Shown here: piece after piece, positions 38,480 to 50,354 of the stretch
How the letters are laid out: every line of letters begins with the position of its first letter
Position numbering within the stretch: the stretch's first letter is position 1
Assembly: GCA_050084515.1 (NCBI GenBank)
Contig: CM114271.1
Coordinates: forward strand, 24,676,001 to 24,740,000
Source: Blasia pusilla
Taxonomy: Eukaryota; Marchantiophyta; Marchantiopsida; Blasiales
Length of the DNA: 64,000 nucleotides
Direction of reading: 5' to 3'
The notes under the pieces: generated by a model
Told to the model about the DNA's origin: nothing
The model's database searches: none
The model's input: only the letters and a program-made list of their open reading frames with translations
Position numbers and translations under genes: made by a program

Positions 38480-38774
38480 AGTTTATGACTTAACGCGTTT
38501 AGTCATTTTTCATTCCTTACACAAGTGAGTCATATAAATTTGTTGTATGACTATACATAGGACTGACTACTTGCTAAGTCATTTATAATATGACTATACC
38601 ATATTCTAAGATTTCTCTATGACTTATTCATATTTGTATATGACTAGAACTTTACTATTATATGGTGTGATATGACTTCTATCCGACCGGCAAACATTCT
38701 AGTCATATGTTTGAGTCATGTAGAACCTCAGTCATTCTAGTACTAGTCATAAAAACCACTATTTTCTTCTAGTG
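38480..38774. mobile_element. Terminus of a CACTA-type DNA transposon with subterminal repeats
   Basis: The right end at 38,756-38,774 is CCACTATTTTCTTCTAGTG, whose reverse complement starts CACTAGAAGAAAA, the classic En/Spm-type terminal inverted repeat. Inside it, over about 250 bases, TATGACTA/AGTCATA-type motifs recur in both orientations (for example near 38,547, 38,593, 38,624, 38,639, 38,670, 38,701, 38,743), as expected for subterminal transposase-binding repeats. A matching left end was not found in the window, so this may be a fragment. No transposase is recognised nearby. Confidence 0.65.
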
Positions 38775-39218
38775 TGATATCTCTAGATTAATATTTCTGC
38801 ATGATACAATAAGACTCGTTGTGTGATCTCATCTCTCTCCACGTAAAGGTACCAATATACTAGTGTGCTTGCTTGTAACATCGCATCCAATCCAATGGTG
38901 ATAGTTTTGAAGAGATCGAATACTCTAACACCTTTCTCTAGACACCGCTACACAATGGGTGTGGTATCCAATGGTGTCAACGTCTCCACTCCATAAGCAC
39001 GATCATCACTTGACTCTCTTTTCTTCGAGATAAAAGCACAAGTCCACTTTTGCCTCACAAGGTTGTATGCACACCTTTGCAAATCACGAGTAGTACCCCA
39101 ACAATGAAGAGGTCTCAACAGCATGGGAAGACACACCCGCCATGGCATACCTCTCAATGGGAGTATTCACTATCGGGATATCTTTTGCATGTGTGTTTCC
39201 CTTTAATAACTCTCCTCG

Positions 39219-40880
39219 CTAGCGAACACCACACGTTAATGCGTCCAACGTTATGAGCGTGTTCTTACGTGGTCGACCACCTCGTTTCAAAAACTGCACC
39301 AATAATCGACTCATCCTTCCATCACGTGATCCCCACCTTGGCCAAAAAGCAACGACCTTCTTCCAAAAATCAAGGATGATTCCTAAGGGATGTAACAAAG
39401 TAGTTCCTACTAACACATTGTACGACTCACCTGGTGTGGTGATCACACATGTGCACACCATAGCACTCGCATACTCTCGCTGGACTTTAACGATTATCTA
39501 CTCGAAAAAGTCTAGTATATGACTTTTTCGAGTCATATACTGCATGGATGCTACAATTCCAACAAAGGTTTGTGTTTGAAAGGGACAAGGCGCAATGTCA
39601 CCTTTTCGTAATCCCAACGCCAAACATGTCGCCTTCCCTAACATCAAGGGCTGCTCCTGAATCAAGTAATGCCATAAGAATGATACATTTTACTTTTTTA
39701 ACTAAACAAGCGAAACATTCCAACTCGATTATCCAATTATACCACACATGATGTCATCGTGGCTTGCTCTATCATTGGCCTAGCTTACATATCTACCAAA
39801 ATTTATGCCGCGGTAACCATGATTGAGTGGGGGACATCATGAGCACCTACTTCAAGGGCATGTCCACCACCTTCTCAACAATCATCTTTGTACGATAGGC
39901 AGTCACCTCTCCACACTCACACAACGAGATGGCCAATTATAATAGTTGTGTTAGTCCCAATCCCATCATCGCCAACTATATGGCTGAAAACAAAGGAGTA
40001 TGGCTCAACTTAATGGCCATCTCCAATAACGTGGATGACGATGGCTCCAACCGAGCTGATAGGAGTTATCTCTCCAACTCCTCGTGATGTCGACACACAT
40101 GGCCCACCTATGGGCACCGCTAGTCTTATAGGCACCATTGATGGTGTGTGAAGTGCCTCTGACAACGTAAATGATCAAGGAACTCGGGTGTGTCGCCCAT
40201 CAATCCCCTCTTGTGGGTCAATCTCAACCCCACCTCTTACTGGCTCGGTCATTTTGGAAACTCGTCGAGTTACTATTGCATCAACCTCTACCTAAGCCGC
40301 ACTACACATAAATCCCATACTAGAGAAATCCTCACTTGTATCCTGATAAGATATAGAGGTGCAACCCGACATAGATGCTCTCCAATTCAACTTCATCCTT
40401 GGTTACGTCGTTGTCATGGTCGCAATTCTCTGCTCCAACTAATGGATGCGTGACAGGAGGGCCGCCTCTTATCCACACACTCGATCTCCTCTAGCAAGTG
40501 GTGGGCCTCTACCACCAAGACCAAAACCTCCGTGATCCCCACCAAGACGACCTTCCCGAGGCCCTCGGCTTACCTGTGGACTTTCCTCTTGACAAAGATC
40601 AAAACACCCATCTCGGGTTTGACCATATTGATGGCAATATACCTATTGCAATTATGGTGGGACCATCTTAGGTGGCTCCTGAGCAATCGGAGTGGCCCTC
40701 AGCGCTCTACCATGTTGTTGTCAGTCCCTCTAACCTATATATGGGGCCCAACAGACCATCTTCTGCCCTTGCTAGGCAATGTATGTCACTACGGGTCGTT
40801 GCCTCATGAACTCAAGATACCCGTCCAACTCTCTAGTCACATCGGCGTGCTCCCGTGGTATTGGTTCCCGCCGAGGCACC
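39219..40880 (-). pseudogene. Decayed retroelement gag/aspartic-protease region
   Basis: On the minus strand, text resembling the gag-to-protease part of an LTR retroelement is scattered among stops. REHADVTRELDGYLEFMRQ lies near 40,800, a MALLDSGAALDV motif (DSGA is a retroviral-type protease active-site pattern) lies near 39,650, and SYNVLVGTTLLHPLGIILDF lies at about 39,360-39,420 with WPRWGSRDGRMSRL after it. The last two fit the front and back halves of one protease domain, although an intervening frame change is needed. No reverse transcriptase or LTR was found attached. The element is unrelated in sequence to the gypsy element at 43 kb as far as I can read. Confidence 0.5.
39500..39533. 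repeat. Inverted repeat, 13-base arms
   Basis: ACTCGAAAAAGTC and GACTTTTTCGAGT surround an 8-base spacer TAGTATAT. It is followed by AGTCATATA, similar to the subterminal motif of the CACTA end at 38.7 kb, so it may be another remnant of that family. Confidence 0.8.
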
Positions 40881-41264
40881 TATGGGGCTACTCCATCTCG
40901 TGGACTTGTCGAATCTTGAGAAAAATTCCGTGGGTAGCACTTGCTCTTCATTTATATTGAGCTCAATCCGCTCAAATATCTCAAAGACCACCTTCAATAT
41001 GGGCTTCGCCATGTGAAGCATCATTGCATATCAAATCCTCCTTTGTAGCTTTTGGTCCAAAACCTAAGTGGATCAATGAATGGTTCAATATTAGTATTGA
41101 TACTAGCGGGGAATCCAAGGCAACAATACTATTTCTTGGATTTTTTCCTAACAATGCAAATACCCTATTTGCAATTGTGCAGTTGCTTATGAAGGACCAA
41201 GTCCAGTAAAATATTGTTGGGATTCAGACTAGTAGCAACATGGTCCAACTTTCCAAAGATTGTG

Positions 41265-42700
41265 TCAGGGGTAGGAATGTATGAACATATGGTCAACATC
41301 AGGATGAATCCAAAGTATCATATGACAATGTAAACTCCCCCTACCTTGCAACTCATCACGTAGTAGGTAGTCTTGTACTCTACCCAAGATACGTGGACCT
41401 GAGAAGATAAATCGTGACAAAAAGGTATGAACTCTAGTGTGAAATAAGTGTGCACATTCTGAAGGAGCATCAAACCATGTAAAGTTAGGGTTGAAGTTTT
41501 CAAGAATGGAATCAATATGATCATATTCAATCCACCTAGTTGCAGAAACTTTGTCAAAAGTTAATGTGAGGAATGAATGAGGCATCCCCCATTTGTGTAA
41601 CATAGCTTTGAGATCTTTTAGATGGCGTTGATGCCAAGCGGGATTTCCAAGTATCTATGGGCTCATTGAATATTTGGATAGAGGGTGGTATAGGCTCTCG
41701 TTACTTAAGTGGGGTCTATCTCTGCGTAGACAATCTCACTCTTTATTTAGAATGCATGTTTTTGACATAGAACATAATGCAATATCTTGTCGTAGTTGGT
41801 ACATTAATAAAGGATACGGTTTAAACAAGGAGAATGGACTGAATTGTTGATGGCTTCTTGCCCGAGTAAAGTCAGAGAAAGTAGATGTACATTTGAAGTA
41901 CCCACAATGGAATGGAAATGAAGCAGACTCTTTAGCGAGGTGTGGGTCAAGAGATGCTCCAGAGGTGTCAGTCAATAGTTTGTCAGGAGAAAGTGCATTT
42001 GCTCGCAGGGATATACTACCATTATAAAAAATGTCAGTAGAGGCTCTCCTTTGGACAGGAAGAGAGTAGGCAACATCCTGAAGGATATTCAAGTGAGGAT
42101 GATAGGGGTCTTGACTCATGCTATGGGTAACTTGTCTTTTTTCTTGAGGAGCTTTAATTATCCTTTGGATTGATGATGGAGGAAGTATGACTATCCCACA
42201 GGTAGGATGTGGTGACTCTATAAGAGTCATGTAATCTTTCAATAATGGATTATTCTCAAGATTGATCCTCATGAGTTTTTGAATAGTTGGAGGAAGTATA
42301 ACTCTATTGTAGTTTTTGTTTGGCTAATGATTGAATTCAATAAAAGGAGAATCTAAAAGGGATGTGACCGAGAAGCACCCTCTATGGAAGCCATTGAATT
42401 TTTTTTCTACACCTAAACAAATGCTTGATGTAAACAAGAGTCATATACACGTTTATGTGGGTGCGAGGACAATTTGAAATGCAAAGGTCACATACGTGGA
42501 AGTGGCCTGGACAAGGTATAACATAATGTCTCATAAATCCATTGCACAATGCATATGGTGGATTCTCTGGATCTTAAAGAAGATACGTTTGTGTGCACAG
42601 ATTGCAATATAGCACTGCCCCACAATAACCACAACATTGCATGTTCTTGACATATGACGAGCATGTGGCACCCCATCTACGAAGATATAACCCAACCAAT
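41265..42700 (-). pseudogene. Helitron Rep (HUH nuclease) fragment
   Basis: The minus-strand frame 41,265-41,603 reads through the Helitron-like N-terminal replicase domain. GMPHSFLTLTFDK is followed by a spacer and RVQDYLLRDELQGRGSLHCH, where HCH matches the HUH metal-binding motif (His-hydrophobic-His). Upstream (41,736-42,272) is another open segment with RINLENNPLLKDY, and upstream of that (42,488-42,676) comes a Cys/His-rich patch. Helitrons are rolling-circle transposons whose Rep nicks DNA with a tyrosine. The catalytic tyrosine region and the helicase domain were not found. Several stops interrupt the frame, and the order ends abruptly at about 41,265. The right side abuts the truncated 5' LTR of the gypsy element. 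Confidence 0.7.
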
Positions 42701-42914
42701 AACCAATCCATGCAATGAGGTCTACAACTCAATCTTCTCAGATACGCAACTTTACTACGAGAATATTGGCGAGCTTTTGCTACTTTGGATTTCTTGAGAG
42801 TTGCAGTTTGTTTGTTATGATTCCTTCATGACCTTGGAGTAGACTCTTGAGTCTGTTTCTTTGCCATCAACTAAGAATGAACTTGGTATAGCTAGATAGA
42901 TAAGAGTAGGCTTA

Positions 42915-43024
42915 TGTCGGACTCGTATAACCTATTGTTGTTATCCGAGTTGACACAAGGACCAAAGAGAATTTGGTGCAATAGAGGTCCATTGGATAGT
43001 TGGGACCGCTAGGCGCATGACACA
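42915..43024 (+). repeat. Residual 5' LTR end of the gypsy element
   Basis: The last part, GAGGTCCATTGGATAGTTGG then GACCGCTAGGCGCATGACA, matches the right end of the 3' LTR near 63,695-63,736, and is followed directly by the primer-binding site. Only about 100 bases can be aligned. The rest of the 5' LTR is missing or replaced by the Helitron fragment. Confidence 0.55.
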
Positions 43025-43036
43025 TGGTATCAGAGG
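43025..43036 (+). other. Primer-binding site of the gypsy element (initiator tRNA-Met type)
   Basis: TGGTATCAGAGG matches the common plant LTR-element primer site complementary to the 3' end of initiator methionine tRNA (TGGTATCAGAGC), with one difference. It directly follows the LTR end ATGACACA. Confidence 0.8.
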
Positions 43037-43235
43037 TAATCCTTGGTGAGCAAGAACTTGGGGTTGTGGGAGCAACCGGACGCTTGGGGAAAACCCAAGG
43101 TAGCAGCGAGGCCCATACGCTCGGGGAGAGATGCAAGAAACACGGAGGAGATCTGAGTGTGGGGGCTTGAAGATGGCGACCAAGGGAGATGAACCACGGA
43201 AACGCGGAATGAAGTGACCCAAACCGAGAGACGAA

Positions 43236-45122
43236 TTGATGTTGGATCGGGAGCCGGTGGAAGAGACTCCGACTCCTGAGGTGCCGAACACCATACATGA
43301 GGGTGTCCTAAACACAGACCCTACCGTGGGGGCAACGGCTCCAAACTCAAGTGAACTGGAATTCCATGTCCAAATGATGGACTATATGAAGATGATGACA
43401 AAGCGAGTGTTCCTGCAAAGCAAGCGGATTGTAGAGCTTGAGTCGGACCAAGCTTTGAGTTCTAGAAAAAAACTCTACAAGATGAACCTGCCCACGCCAT
43501 TCATTGGAGGGGGGCGAGATCGCCCCACTCCAGGTAAAAGATTTCCTTACGGAAATGGAATACTACTTTGAGGCGCAGAGGGCATCGGGGTAGGAGAAGG
43601 TGGCACTAGCGGTCACCTTACTAAATGATCATGCACTACAGTGGTGGACATCTCAACGAGAAAAACATCTAGCCGGTGGTTCACCTCTGAGCTGGGAGGA
43701 GTTCAAGATGCTCATTGGTGACCTAACCAAGCCGGAGTACAAAGAAATCCGCGATAAGATATAGCTCGTGCAACTGCGGCATACTAGGTCCCTCGACGCT
43801 TATGTGAGGGAGTTCAGCGCGAAGTTGAATTCCATTCCTAAGATAGATGAGACATCTCATATAGCAATCTTCATCGGTGGACTCAAACTGAGTGCGAAGA
43901 AGGCCTTGTATAGAATGTCGGAGTTGCCAAACACCTGCGTGGAGCTTTTGAGGATGGCGGATCGGATTGGGGATGATGAGGTCCAAACACCGGAGTCCTT
44001 TGAGACAAATTTTGTTTCCAAGATGTTGAAAAACAAAGGGGCACCCAAGAGAGTCTGGAGTGGAGTTGATCGGGACCAAGGAGATTCTCTCAACCCGGTG
44101 GCAAAGCGACAGGAATGCCATGCTAAGCTGAAGGGAGTGCAACATCAAAAGTCAGGAAATGACAAGGTGGTATGCTAAAACTATGGCAAACCAGAGCACA
44201 TGCCAAAGGGATGCTCCAAATATAAGGTTAGTAATGGGAGTATGATTGCGTTAGCTACTAAGCACTTGTGGACGGGAGGTCCAGAGACCTCCCATCAGGT
44301 CATGAAGAGGATATCCGACTTGGTGTACCTAAGATCCAAGATTGTTGATCTCAATGTGATGTTTCCCGTGAATACAGGTGCTTCACACTCCTTCCTAAGC
44401 CCTAGAATCGTGAAAGAGTTGGTTTTTTCAACCTCTAAGGCGGACTAGCCCATCCGAGTAGGCTTTGTTGGAGGCCTGTCTCATCGAACTTCTGAGTTGG
44501 TGTTGGGTTTGACGATAGGATGCGGTATTCGAGTTGAAGTAGAATTTCACAGTGTGGGAGATGGATGGCATTGATGGAGTCATCGGGAACACATTCCTAG
44601 ATGCATATGAGGTGGAACTGAGACAAAAGGCCATTGAGGTTGAGCATCTTAGTGAAAGGCAAACGATTGCAGGTGAGATTGGTTCTTGAGATGCTCATGA
44701 GAAAAAAGTTGGTGAATGCCATTACGAGGAGGAGTCAGACCGAGTTGGAGGATGGATTTCTTTGCTTAACGAGACAAGTGGAGGACATCACAAGTGAGAA
44801 GCATAGAGATTAGGATGCGACTTCGAGGGGAATCCCAAGGCTGCTACAAAGAGTAGTCAAGGAGTTTGGTGATGTCTTGACGGAGGACCTTCCGAACGAG
44901 TTGCCACCACATACAAAAATCGATCATAAGATAGAAGCCATTACCGGATCTCAATAACCTTCTGAGGCCCCATACAGATTGAATCAGGAGGAGCTTGCTG
45001 AGTTGAAAAAGCATGTAAGTGAGCTCTTAGAGAAGGGCTACATTAGAACTAGCAAGTCACCATATGGAGCGGTTGTTCTCTTTGTGAAGAAGAAGGATGG
45101 AAATATAAGACTCTTTGTGAAT
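43236..45122 (+). pseudogene. Chromovirus gypsy element, 5' half: gag, protease, start of reverse transcriptase
   Basis: Gag begins near MLDREPVEETPTP (43,236). It continues after a frame change at about 43,540 with the capsid-like RHTRSLDAYVREFSAKLNSI, and a degraded zinc-knuckle area follows near 44,180. The protease reads VMFPVNTGASHSFLSPRIV near 44,355. The catalytic DTGAS is changed to NTGAS. The reverse transcriptase starts with VVKEFGDVLTEDLPNELPPH, then [33 protein letters not shown] and KDGNIRLFV. It stops at 45,119 where unrelated sequence begins. The continuation of the same domain is at about 59,730. Several stops and frame shifts make it inactive. Confidence 0.8.
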
Positions 45123-45164
45123 GAGGCGCGGTAAGAGGAGAGGAAGAGAGGAGCGAGGAGATAT

Positions 45165-45473
45165 TGAAGATTGATTTAATGTCAAACTCATGAGACACAT
45201 GAATTGCTACATTTGGTACTCACACGAAGTAGGGAAGCTTAATCTTGGTTAGTCACTTAAGCGCCATTATCTTAACTAGGGTTAGTTAATCACAGTTCGT
45301 CTAACTGGAGACTATGCTTAAGATTAGGGTTAGGGTTGCTTGTGTATACCCTCTATAATGGATAAGGGACTAACCTTCATTCATTCTCTCATTGCAAAAT
45401 TTTGTTGTCCATGGTGGTGTGCAAGTGTGAGAACCATTTGCCACCACTTATGCTTCTTTAGCAGTTTTCTACA
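45165..45473 (+). repeat. Copia 5' LTR
   Basis: 309 bases from TGAAGATT to TTTTCTACA, matching 49,830-50,139. It contains GATTAGGGTTAGGGTTGC, a TATAATGG patch at about 45,353 that may be the promoter, and a following leader. Confidence 0.9.
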
Positions 45474-45475
45474 TC

Positions 45476-45489
45476 CTATCATAGCTCGC
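45476..45489 (+). other. Degraded copia primer-binding site
   Basis: CCTATCATAGCTC right after the 5' LTR resembles TGGTATCAGAGCTC, the initiator-Met tRNA primer site, with several changes. Confidence 0.5.
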
Positions 45490-45782
45490 TTTTCTCATAG
45501 TGGGTGTAGATTTTACGTGGAGCTTTGACGATGATAAAACTTTGGAGGTGTTTTTAAGGGCTTTCCCGATTGATTTAGCCATTTGTTTCCGCATCGGTTA
45601 GATAAAATCCAAAGGTTGGTTCTAATTGTCTTGTAGAGCTCATTGAGAGCTTCCAACACATTTAAAATCTAAGCTCATGCAGTAGCAATTTCAATGTAGG
45701 AAAGTGCAATTAGTGAAGAAAAGTTCTCTACATAAATATATATAAGGTAGATAAGCATAATTACAATATTTGGAAGTTTTGC

Positions 45783-48700
45783 ATGAAACAATTTCTCATG
45801 GATCAAGAACTATGGGAGCTTGTCACAGGTGATGAGGCCAAGACAGAAGGTCACTCAACAAACTTGAATGTTCGCGCTTGGAACAAACGCACAAGACAAG
45901 TAATCCATTACATAATAATAACTATCGATTCGCCAATAATATGTCACATTCAAGATGTTGATATTCGGAAGGAGACATGGGATGCATTAGAAAAGTTGTT
46001 CCATACATCTACAAAGGCCATAAAGCTTCAATTGAAATAGCAATTGAATGAAGTGAGGAAAGGATTGGAGAGCATCGATGATTATATTTTGAGTATCAGA
46101 TAAATTATTGATAAGTTGAATAGCATTGAAGTGACAGTAGAAGATGATGATCTGATTTTGTTTACTCTTCAAGGCCTTCCAAAGGATTACAAGTCCTTTG
46201 AGACTTCTATCTCTGTCAGAGAGAAGTATCAAACTTTTCAAGAGTTAGTCTCACTGTTAATCAGTGAAGAGTTACGTCGAGTAGGCATCAGTAGCTCGTT
46301 TAGTCTTCAAGAGAGTGTCCTATTTACATGTTATGGATCAAACAGAGGCAGGAGTTGTGGCAGAAGCTTCCGTGGTCGTGGTGGATATAAAAAATATCGA
46401 GGAAGAGGCACTCAATATAATGTCACTCAATCAACTACGAATCAGTACCAAACACAATCACAAGGTGGTGATGGTGGAAATCGTTGGGGTCGAGGTCAAC
46501 AACATAGGGTCCATGGATCTTACAATTACTGTGGGATAAAATATCATTGTGCAAAGTTTTTCTTCAAGAATAAGGAAAATATGAGAACATGAGCCTTACA
46601 TCAACAAAACTATGTGGAGCAACAACAACAACGGCACTACCAAGAACAAAAACATTCACAAACTGAGCATATCTTGGTCATGACTCATCATATGGGAGCA
46701 ATGGTCAAGAAAGATTCGACACCAGATACATTGACTCTAGTGCATCAAATCACATCACCTCATAAGCTAAATGGTTCAATAGTTTGGAGCCGGTGAAAGA
46801 TCCTGCAATTGTGTTGATAAGAGATGACATTGAGCATCATATCACGCATATCGATAAAGTTCCAGTAGCATCAGATGGTCTTTGTGGTCTTGGAATTATT
46901 CTCTATCTTCCTACCATTGCAAGAAACTTGATCTCTACATGATAGATAGTATAGCAAGGTTATCAAGTGAAGTTTAACACAAATGGTTGTTTCATTAAAA
47001 CAATGGATGATCAGACTACGATAGCCAAAGGAACTAGATCTGGAAGAATGTTCAATTTAGATATTTCTATGCCAGACATTCAAACAGCAATGTATGGTCA
47101 AAGAAGCCAACAAGTCACATATTTAAATATGTGGCATAAGAGAATGGAAGATATGAATCTTTAAAGATTACAAAGTCCTTCATCATCTAATCTAGTAATA
47201 GGACTTCCTAAATAAGCAAGTCCTGCTACGTTAGAGGTATGTCCTCCTTGCCAATTTGGAAAATAAACTAGATTTCCATTTCCAAAACAAAGTAGAAGAG
47301 CATTCAAAATATTGGAGTTGATTCACATTAATGTGTGGACAACATCACAACATAGCCTTAATGGTTGCCAATACTTCATTTCATTTATTGATGACTTATC
47401 TAGATATATATGTGTATACTTTATGAAAGCCAAGTTAGAAGTATTCTCAATATTTCAAACATTAAGAGTTCTAGTAGAGAAGCAGACTATAGAGAATATA
47501 TTATGAAATTGTGTTCAGATGGAGGAGGAGAGTATCTTGCAATAGAGTTTGATGATTACTTACATCATAATGACATCCAATGTCGAGTACTTGCCGTTAC
47601 ACTCCACAACAAAATGGAGTGGCTGAGAGAAAGAATCGGCATATTGTTGAGACAGCACGAGCTATGGTGAATGAGAACATACCTAAGGTGTATTGGGTTG
47701 AGGCTATAGTGTGTGCAGTCTTCTTGATCAACCAAACTCCAACAAAAAAATTCATGATAAGACTCCATTCTAAGTTCTTCACATGAAGTAAACGTGGTTT
47801 TTCTTTCATGAAAGTATTTGGTTGTAATTGTTTTGCTCATGTTCCTTCTGAAAGATGTAAAAAATTAGACCCCAAAATTTGAAAGATGAATATTCATCGG
47901 CTACGCTGATGGAACTAAGGGGTATAAGTGCTATATTCCATCATCTAGGAAGCTTATTATTAATCGCGATGTTGTCTTTGATGAGCTAAAGTCATGGTAT
48001 GATACATTTGAGCCTATTCCACCTCTAAACTCGTATGTTTTTTTTTTTTTTGGGGGGGAGATGACTGTAAACCAATTGACAATGCCTTCAAATTCCCCAA
48101 GTACAAGTGTAGGATTAGGAGAGGTCATAGATTCGTCAGTTAAATCTGTAAGTCCACGGAGGAGAAGAGTACATATTCAATCTGTTGACTCTAGTCAGAG
48201 CTCAAGTCAGGTGTTAGAGGTATCTACCTCTGAACAAAAACTTCGTAGATCAAGTAGAGTCACATATCATGTTCAGAGATTCATATATATATATATATGA
48301 AGGTTTTCTTACGATACATCATGCATATATGATGACTACCCTTCAAGACCATAAGCCGAGTTATTTTAAAGAAGCTGCAAGTAAAGTCGAATGGATTGAA
48401 GCTATGAAGGAAGAGCTTGCTGCATTAAAACATCAACACAATTGGGAGTTTACAAAGTCAAGCGCAATCAAGATGGTATAGTTAATAGATATAAAGCGGG
48501 ATTGGTGGCTAAGGGCTATGCACAAAAATATGGCATTGACTATGGGGAAACTTTTAGCCTTATTGCAAAGATGGCGACTACAATAAAAGTGGTTGCAGTT
48601 GTAGTAAGTAAGAAATGGAGATTACATCACATAGACGTCAAGAATTCTTTCTTGAACGCAGATCTATATGAGGAGGCATATATGACTCAACCACCTAGAT

Positions 48701-49600
48701 ATGAGCATCCCAAGTTTTCATTTCGCGTACGTATGTAGGTTGAAGAAAGCTCTATACAAGCTCAGACAAGCTCTTAGAGCCTTAGTATGGCAAGATTACA
48801 TTTATCGTACAAGAGTTGGGTTTTAGGGTATGTGATTATGACTCCTCGTTATATGTCTTGAGAGGACAAGATCATAAGATTATCATTGTGCTGTATGTTG
48901 ATGACCTCTTGATTACTGGGAGTACTAAGGATATGGTACAACAAGTCAAGCTAAAATTATAGGCAAAATTTTATATGAAAGACTTGGGAGAACTCAAATA
49001 CTTCTTTGGTGTTGAGTTTATCAAGGTTGGAGAGACCATGTGGTTACTACAACGATAATATGCTCTTCATATGCTTTCAAAATATGATATGACGGCTTGT
49101 AAGCCAATCTCTACACGGTTGGACCAGAGTGTGAAGCTAAGAGTGGATGAAGGAGAGTTGCTTGCACATTCTAATATGTATAGACGCATGGTTGAAAGTT
49201 TGATCTATCTAACTATAACACGGCCAGATTTGAGCTATGCAGTTGGCCTAGTTAGCCAATTAATGCAAGCACCTCGAAAACCTCATATTGATGCTTTAAG
49301 GAGGATTATGCGATATGTGAAATTATTTATTCAATTCGAGCTTCAATTTGAACCTTCTCCGAGTTAACAATTACATGGATTCACATATGCTGATTGGGCA
49401 TGAAGCGTGTCTGATCGACACTCCACATCTGCTTATTCACTTACTCTGGGAAGCGCCGTTATAAGTTGGGCTTCAAAGAAGCAACCTACAGTGGCTTATT
49501 CTCAACAAAGGCTGAATACACAAGAGCAATCAATGGAGCATGTGAGACGGTGTGGCTTCATCAATTCCTTGTTGAGATTTGTGGTAGTAAATTAGGACCT
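45783..49600 (+). pseudogene. Copia gag-pol polyprotein, broken by stops and shifts
   Basis: Gag starts at MKQFLMDQELWELV (45,783) and runs to a worn zinc knuckle (YCGIKYHCAK near 46,535). Protease is barely readable. The pre-integrase segment YLNMWHKRMEDMNL is near 47,120 and integrase reads LELIHINVWTT, YFISFIDDLSRYICVYFM and YTPQQNGVAERKNRHIVETA. Reverse transcriptase reads VEWIEAMKEELAALK, GYAQKYGIDYGETFSLIAKM, HHIDVKNSFLNADLYEEAYM and LYVDDLLITG with an intact YVDD box. Then follow LGELKYFFGVEF, MYRRMVESLIYLTITRPDLS and RNase H with YADWA and VISWASKKQPTVAYS. More than ten stops or frame changes make it non-functional. Copia polyproteins normally give capsid, protease, integrase and reverse transcriptase in virus-like particles. 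Confidence 0.88.
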
Positions 49601-49811
49601 ATATGTAGACAATATTAATAACATCAAACTTGCTAATAATCCAGTGTTGAGGTGCACTATCATTTTATCAGAGAGAAAGTGCTTGCAAGAGAAATTGATC
49701 TTGTGTATAAAGGTACAGATCAGCAAATTTCTTACATCTTTAGAAAGGCATTGTCTAGAGATAAGTTTGAGATGTTTAGAAACGATTGCGGCTTGTTAGA
49801 GATATCGATAT

Positions 49812-49828
49812 GAGCTTGAGGGGGAGTA
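49812..49828 (+). other. Copia polypurine tract
   Basis: GAGCTTGAGGGGGAGTA lies directly before the 3' LTR start TTGAAGATTG, as expected for the plus-strand primer of reverse transcription. Confidence 0.75.
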
Positions 49829-49829
49829 T

Positions 49830-50139
49830 TGAAGATTGAGTTACAGTCAAACTCATGAGACACATGAACTCCTACATTTGGTATTCATACGAAGTAGCGA
49901 AGCTTAATATCGGTTAGTGAGTTAAGCGCGATTATCTTAACTATGATTAGTTAATCATAGTTAATCTAACTAGAGACTATGGTTAAGATTAGGGTTAGGG
50001 TTGCTTGTACATACCCTATATAATGGAGAAGGGGACTAGCCTCTACTCATTCTCTCGTTGCAAAATTTTGGTCTCCATGGTGGTGTGTGAATGTGAGAGC
50101 CGTTTTCCACCAGTTATGCTTCTTTAGCATTTTTCTACA
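49830..50139 (+). repeat. Copia 3' LTR
   Basis: 310 bases matching the 5' LTR throughout. TATATAATGG at about 50,022 corresponds to TATAATGG in the 5' copy. Confidence 0.9.
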
Positions 50140-50326
50140 AGAGAGAGGAGAGAGGAAACTACCTTCATCCCAAAGAGATACATTTGGTTGAAGAGAGCTT
50201 CATGTGGTTTGAAGAGAGTTTCCGTTGGGTTGAAGAGAGGAAGTTTTTTTGGGGAATATTTTTGCAATTTTGTTCTCTATGCTTAGTCACTCCCACAGAT
50301 TGGCTTGTTCTCTTCCATATTCTGGC

Positions 50327-50354
50327 AACTCGTCGGAATCCGACGGGTTGCAAC
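50327..50354. repeat. Isolated copy of the CCCGTCGGA palindrome
   Basis: GCAACTCGTCGGA and TCCGACGGGTTGC flank an A-rich centre. It is the leftmost member of the family that is otherwise clustered from 52,067 to 59,120 and shows that the DNA right of the copia element belongs to the same larger insertion. Confidence 0.8.

Larger units (their letters stand above)
45165..50139 (+). mobile_element. Ty1/copia retrotransposon, complete in structure, decayed
   Basis: Two direct LTRs (45,165-45,473 and 49,830-50,139, starting TGAAGATTGA and ending TTTTCTACA) flank an internal region with degraded primer site, polyprotein and polypurine tract. Order gag, protease, integrase, reverse transcriptase, RNase H is that of copia. 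LTRs differ at roughly one base in ten by eye, so insertion is not recent. Flanking five bases are GGAGA and AGAGA if the LTR starts at TATTG, an imperfect target-site match in purine-rich DNA. It sits just inside the left end of the larger insertion. Confidence 0.9.

Noticed and set aside
49980-50008. Telomere remnant
   Set aside because: Only two TTAGGG units, and present identically placed in both LTRs, so it is part of the copia LTR.
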